From Rhodopila globiformis (GTDB taxonomy: Bacteria; Pseudomonadota; Alphaproteobacteria; Acetobacterales; Acetobacteraceae), in assembly GCF_002937115.1 (NCBI RefSeq), contig NZ_NHRY01000276.1, positions 16,751 through 80,750 on the forward strand: a stretch of DNA of 64,000 nt, in the 5' to 3' direction. Numbering within the stretch: the stretch's first letter is position 1; every line of letters begins with the position of its first letter. The notes under the pieces are model-generated. The model saw only the letters and a program-made list of their open reading frames with translations, was not told where the DNA came from and made no database searches. This document shows, in pieces, positions 61,084 to 64,000 of this stretch. Position numbers and translations under genes: made by a program.

Positions 61084-62202
61084 ATGACCACGCCACGCAC
61101 CACGCCGCCGTTCCGCGCGGACCACGTCGGCAGCCTGTTGCGCCCGAAGGACCTGCAGGAAGCCCGCGCGCAGTGGAAGGCCGGCACCCTGCCGCTCGAT
61201 GCTCTGCGCGCGGTGGAGGATCGTTGCATTGCCGCGGCGGTCGCGCAGCAGGAAAGCATCGGCCTGCGCGCCGCCACCGACGGCGAATACCGCCGCGCCT
61301 ACTGGCATTATGATTTCGTTTCGGGCCTCGATGGCGTGGAGATCTACGAGCCCGAGGAAAAAATCCAGTTCCAGGGCGGCGTTCCGCTGACCCACAAGCT
61401 GCGGGTCAACGGCCGCATCGGCTGGTCGAAGCCGGTGATGATCGACCATTACCGCTTCCTCGCCAGCCACGTGCGCACAGCGGTGCCGAAGCAGACCATC
61501 CCGTCGCCGTCGGTGGTGCATTTCCGCGGCGGCCGCGACGCGATCGACAAGGCGGCCTACCCGACCCTCGACGGCTTCTTCGACGATCTCGGCGTCGCCT
61601 ACAGCAAGGCGGTGGCCGCGTTCGGCGAGGCCGGCTGCCGCTATCTGCAGCTTGACGAGGTCAACATCGCCTACCTGTGCGATCCCGACCAGATCGCCAT
61701 GCTGAAGGCGCGCGGCGAGCACGTCGAGGGCCTGCTGGACATCTACGCCCGGATGCTGAACCAGGCAATCGTCGCCAGGCCGCCGGGGATGACGATCTCG
61801 ATGCATCTCTGCCGGGGCAATTTCCGCTCCACCTGGGTGGCCAAGGGCGGCTACGAGCCGGTGGCCGAGGTGCTGTTCAACCAAATCAACGCCGATGCTT
61901 ATTTCATGGAATACGATACCGAGCGCGCCGGCGGGTTCGAGCCGCTGCGCTTCGTGCCGCGCGGGCCGAAGGTCGTCGTGCTCGGGCTGGTCACCAGCAA
62001 GACCGGGGACCTGGAAAGCGCCGACGCGCTGAAGCGGCGGATCGATGCCGCGGCGAAATACCTGCCGCTGGAACAGCTTGCCCTGTCGCCGCAATGCGGC
62101 TTCGCCTCGACCGAGGAAGGCAACACCCTGACCGAGGACCAGCAATGGGCCAAGCTCGCCCGCTGCGTCGAGGTCGCGCGGGACGTCTGGGGCGGTGTAT
62201 AG
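61084..62202 (+). CDS. MetE C-terminal-like methyltransferase
   Basis: 372 residues, cobalamin-independent methionine synthase fold without the N-terminal MetE domain. Zinc ligands are visible in SMHLCRGNFRS (His, Cys) and LSPQCGFAST (Cys). Opening motif RADHVGSLLRP and substrate loop QLDEVNIAYL. Short MetE-like proteins of this kind probably methylate something other than homocysteine or use another methyl donor. Single gene before dnaQ. Confidence 0.9.
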   Translation: MTTPRTTPPFRADHVGSLLRPKDLQEARAQWKAGTLPLDALRAVEDRCIAAAVAQQESIGLRAATDGEYRRAYWHYDFVSGLDGVEIYEPEEKIQFQGGVPLTHKLRVNGRIGWSKPVMIDHYRFLASHVRTAVPKQTIPSPSVVHFRGGRDAIDKAAYPTLDGFFDDLGVAYSKAVAAFGEAGCRYLQLDEVNIAYLCDPDQIAMLKARGEHVEGLLDIYARMLNQAIVARPPGMTISMHLCRGNFRSTWVAKGGYEPVAEVLFNQINADAYFMEYDTERAGGFEPLRFVPRGPKVVVLGLVTSKTGDLESADALKRRIDAAAKYLPLEQLALSPQCGFASTEEGNTLTEDQQWAKLARCVEVARDVWGGV

Positions 62203-62266
62203 GCCTCGCGCCGAATCGGGGCAGCGGCGTAGGCTTCCCGGCCATGACCAGCCGGGGACGCGCACC

Positions 62267-62977
62267 ATGACCGAACTGCCGGGATCGATCGCCGGCCACG
62301 CTCAGCGGTCGATCCTGTTCGATACCGAGACCACCGGACTCGATCCGCTGAACGGCGACCGGGTCATCGAAATCGCCGCGCTGGAACTGATCAACGACCT
62401 GCCGACCGGCCGGCATTTCCATGCGCTGATTGACCCGCAGCGCGACATTCCGCCCGAGGCCTCCCGTGTCCACGGCTTCACCGCCGCGGATCTGGCGGGC
62501 AAGCCGCTGTTCGCCGACATCGCGGCTGAGCTGCTGGCGTTCCTGGGCGACGGCCGGATGATCGCGCACAATGCGCCGTTCGACTTCGGCTTCCTCGACA
62601 TGGAACTTGGCCGCGCCGGCTACCCGCCGCTGGGGCGCGAGCGGATGGTCGACACCCTGGCGCTGGCGAAGACCCGCTTTCCCGGGATGCCGAACAGCCT
62701 GGACGCGCTGTGCCGCCGTTTCTCCATCGATCTGTCGGCGCGCACCACGCACAATGCGCTGCTCGACTGCCGCCTGCTGGGCGAGGTGTATGTCGAGCTG
62801 ACCGGCGGCCGCCAGCGCGGCCTGTCGCTGGCGGCGCAGGACACGCGCGGCCCCGTCAGCGTCTATGTCCACACCGGCCCGCGCACGCCGCGGCCGGTCG
62901 AGCCGACGGCGGAGGAACTGGCGGCGCATGAGGCTTTTCTGAAGCGGGTGAAGGAGCCAATCTGGCTGGCGGGGTGA
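62267..62977 (+). CDS. dnaQ: DNA polymerase III epsilon subunit (3'-5' exonuclease)
   Basis: 236 residues. Proofreading subunit of the replicative polymerase. ExoI FDTETTGLDPLNGDRVIEIAA (Asp, Glu), ExoII AHNAPFDFGFLD (Asp) and ExoIII TTHNALLDCRLLGEVY (His, Asp) are complete. The start ATG 62267 (MTELPGSIAG) is preferred to an upstream GTG. The C-terminal tail would bind the alpha subunit. Confidence 0.95.
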   Translation: MTELPGSIAGHAQRSILFDTETTGLDPLNGDRVIEIAALELINDLPTGRHFHALIDPQRDIPPEASRVHGFTAADLAGKPLFADIAAELLAFLGDGRMIAHNAPFDFGFLDMELGRAGYPPLGRERMVDTLALAKTRFPGMPNSLDALCRRFSIDLSARTTHNALLDCRLLGEVYVELTGGRQRGLSLAAQDTRGPVSVYVHTGPRTPRPVEPTAEELAAHEAFLKRVKEPIWLAG

Positions 62978-63052
62978 CGGTGACCGCGCCTTCGACGGTG
63001 TCTCAGGAGCCACTTGTTCTGCCTGAAATCGTGCTGATGCGGCTCCACGGAT

Positions 63053-63358
63053 TCAGAACCCCGTCAGCAGGATGTCCAGCGCATAAGTAAAGCGATCTCC
63101 GTGATCGGCCATCAGCGAGCCGATGCGTTCCCCCATCTCGGATGTGGTCAGGGTTGCCAGCGACTGGGCGACGAAGACATAATTCTGGCCGTCGATGCGG
63201 ACCACCGGATTGAGATCCGTGATCAACTTGCCCAGGGCGTTCAATGGAATGAGTGGAACGACGACACGAGTTCGCAGTTTGGCCGACGCATGATCAGACT
63301 GTATATCAACGACATAACCTTGGCCGTTTGGCAACGCAAACAGGTCATAGCGGGCCAT
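63053..63358 (-). CDS. ccdB: CcdB family toxin
   Basis: 101 residues. Starts MARYDLFALPNGQGYVVDIQ and ends YALDILLTGF. The family marks are VVPLIPL, NPVVRIDGQNYVFVAQ and the DILLTGF end, whose terminal residues contact GyrA in characterised CcdB (family knowledge). Its ATG lies 3 bp after the ccdA stop. Confidence 0.93.
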   Translation of the reverse strand: MARYDLFALPNGQGYVVDIQSDHASAKLRTRVVVPLIPLNALGKLITDLNPVVRIDGQNYVFVAQSLATLTTSEMGERIGSLMADHGDRFTYALDILLTGF

Positions 63359-63361
63359 CGT

Positions 63362-63610
63362 CTAGAACTTCCGGAATTCCGCCAATGGCAGGCCATGTTG
63401 TTCGACATACGCATTCCATGAATGGAAACCTTCGGCGTTTTCTTCCTGCCAACGCCTGGCTCGCTCACGGCGGACCGCATTTTCCAGACCTTCCTCACAG
63501 GCTCGCGAGACATTCACGCCAAGTTCCCGCGCCTCCGTGACCAAGGCTTCGGCCAGAGAGACGTTCGTCGCGCGCTTGGGACTGTCGTCCTGACGCCTGA
63601 TCTGGTTCAC
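63362..63610 (-). CDS. ccdA: CcdA family antitoxin
   Basis: 82 residues from GTG 63610. Ribbon-helix-helix DNA-binding part (SPKRATNVSLAEALVTEARE) followed by the toxin-binding tail (RRWQEENAEGFHSWNAYVEQ, then HGLPLAEFRKF). Longer starts (ATG 63634 and 63646) would overlap the promoter palindrome and are less family-like. Stop 3 bp before ccdB. Confidence 0.88.
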   Translation of the reverse strand: MNQIRRQDDSPKRATNVSLAEALVTEARELGVNVSRACEEGLENAVRRERARRWQEENAEGFHSWNAYVEQHGLPLAEFRKF

Positions 63611-63637
63611 TGTTTGATTCCACGTGTGCAGCATTAT

Positions 63638-63660
63638 TATGCACATTCTGAATGCGCATA
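63638..63660 (-). promoter_or_regulatory. Palindrome and probable promoter of ccdAB
   Basis: TATGCACATTC-T-GAATGCGCATA, 10 of 11 arm positions paired. On the minus strand TTGTAT, 16 bp, then CATAAT could serve as -35 and -10, with the palindrome as spacer. CcdAB complexes repress their own promoter through such sites. Confidence 0.5.
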
Positions 63661-63762
63661 CAAGATGCAGGCGCGGTTCTGATCAGGCGCAGGAACAGCC
63701 CTCTCTGTTCAGGAAGCCTTCAATGTACGCTCATCGGAGATGCTATAGACCCGGCCAATAGC

Positions 63763-64000
63763 TAGGGCGTGTCGTCAATTGGAGCCAGCCGAGTGAGTCT
63801 GGGCTGCAACAGTGCGGCGGAATCGTTGATCAACAAGCGGCTTCCCGATTCCAGCAGCCCCGGTTCTTCGATGCATAGGCAGTCAGCTTTGGAGAGGCTG
63901 ACCGATGCATCGACATGCTTTGCGCGACGACCAGTGGGAGCGGATCAAGGACCATTTGCCGGGCCGTCCGGGGTCCGTTGGCGTGACCGCTGCGAACAAC
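63763..64000 (+). mobile_element. Left end of an IS5-family insertion sequence
   Basis: The left end reads (TA)GGGCGTGTCGTCAATTG from 63763, an IS5/IS427-group type terminal sequence. The transposase starts 140 bp inside. The right half lies beyond the window. The region 63661-63762 before it shows no gene. Confidence 0.75.
63905..64000 (+). CDS. IS5-family transposase, N-terminal part
   Basis: 32 codons are visible, starting MHRHALRDDQWERIKDHLPG and continuing RPGSVGVTAANN, the conserved opening of IS427/IS1031-group transposases (typically ...RDDQWERIKDLLPG). Cut by the window edge. Confidence 0.88.
   Translation, partial: MHRHALRDDQWERIKDHLPGRPGSVGVTAANN

Overview
The window is GC-rich chromosomal DNA from an alphaproteobacterium, most likely Acetobacteraceae (Rhodospirillales). 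This is inferred from the rpmH-rnpA-yidD-yidC-engB block with argB nearby, alphaproteobacterial-type GltB/GltD, CysE and RibF proteins, a form II CO-dehydrogenase-type coxSLM set, and many alphaproteobacterial toxin-antitoxin families. No rRNA, tRNA, CRISPR array or prophage was seen. It ends in the first 236 bp of an IS5-type insertion sequence.

Layout. 0-9.9 kb, all leftward: truncated argB; a DUF433/DUF5615 toxin-antitoxin-like pair with a frameshifted DUF5615 gene; an HpaB-type monooxygenase; a 703-residue protein of unknown function; then engB, yidC, yidD, rnpA, rpmH and a secreted alpha/beta hydrolase. 10.1-12.7 kb is a small toxin-antitoxin island: BrnT/BrnA behind a perfect operator palindrome, a FitAB pair whose antitoxin is destroyed by a small inserted element, and a second FitAB pair whose toxin lacks two usual PIN active-site residues. 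12.9-22.7 kb: cydDC, a histidine kinase, an SDR, panC, cysE, a YihY/BrkB membrane protein and an SRAP peptidase. 22.9-26.7 kb: zinc alcohol dehydrogenase plus SDR, a lytic transglycosylase and a glycerophosphodiesterase. 26.7-30 kb is mostly repeats and remnants around an MHS transporter. 30-38.5 kb: GST, gltB, gltD, an extradiol-dioxygenase-like protein. 38.6-46 kb: response regulator, a phospholipase-D protein and coxSLM. 46-56 kb: a putative metallopeptidase, a two-domain glycosyltransferase, a DUF2325 protein, a frameshifted aldehyde dehydrogenase, an outer-membrane protein and an acyl-CoA synthetase. 57-63 kb: a small secreted protein, an alpha/beta hydrolase with Cys at the nucleophile position, ribF, a MaoC hydratase, an M20 peptidase, a MetE-like methyltransferase and dnaQ. 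The end carries ccdAB and the IS.

The most unusual feature is a set of nested palindromic repeats (about 30-220 bp) scattered through the spacers. They share a core hairpin with GTCATGGC...GCCATGAC arms. Around that core are different outer inverted repeats that define at least three element types, here called A, B and C. One type-C copy (39707-39929) sits inside an open reading frame and leaves it open. One type-B copy separates gltB from gltD. Two unrelated miniature elements have disrupted toxin-antitoxin genes: one with perfect 14-bp ends and a TTAA duplication in a MntA-type nucleotidyltransferase remnant, the other in a FitA antitoxin. Together with the frameshifted DUF5615 and aldehyde dehydrogenase genes, this points to a genome with active small mobile elements and ongoing gene decay in its accessory spacers.
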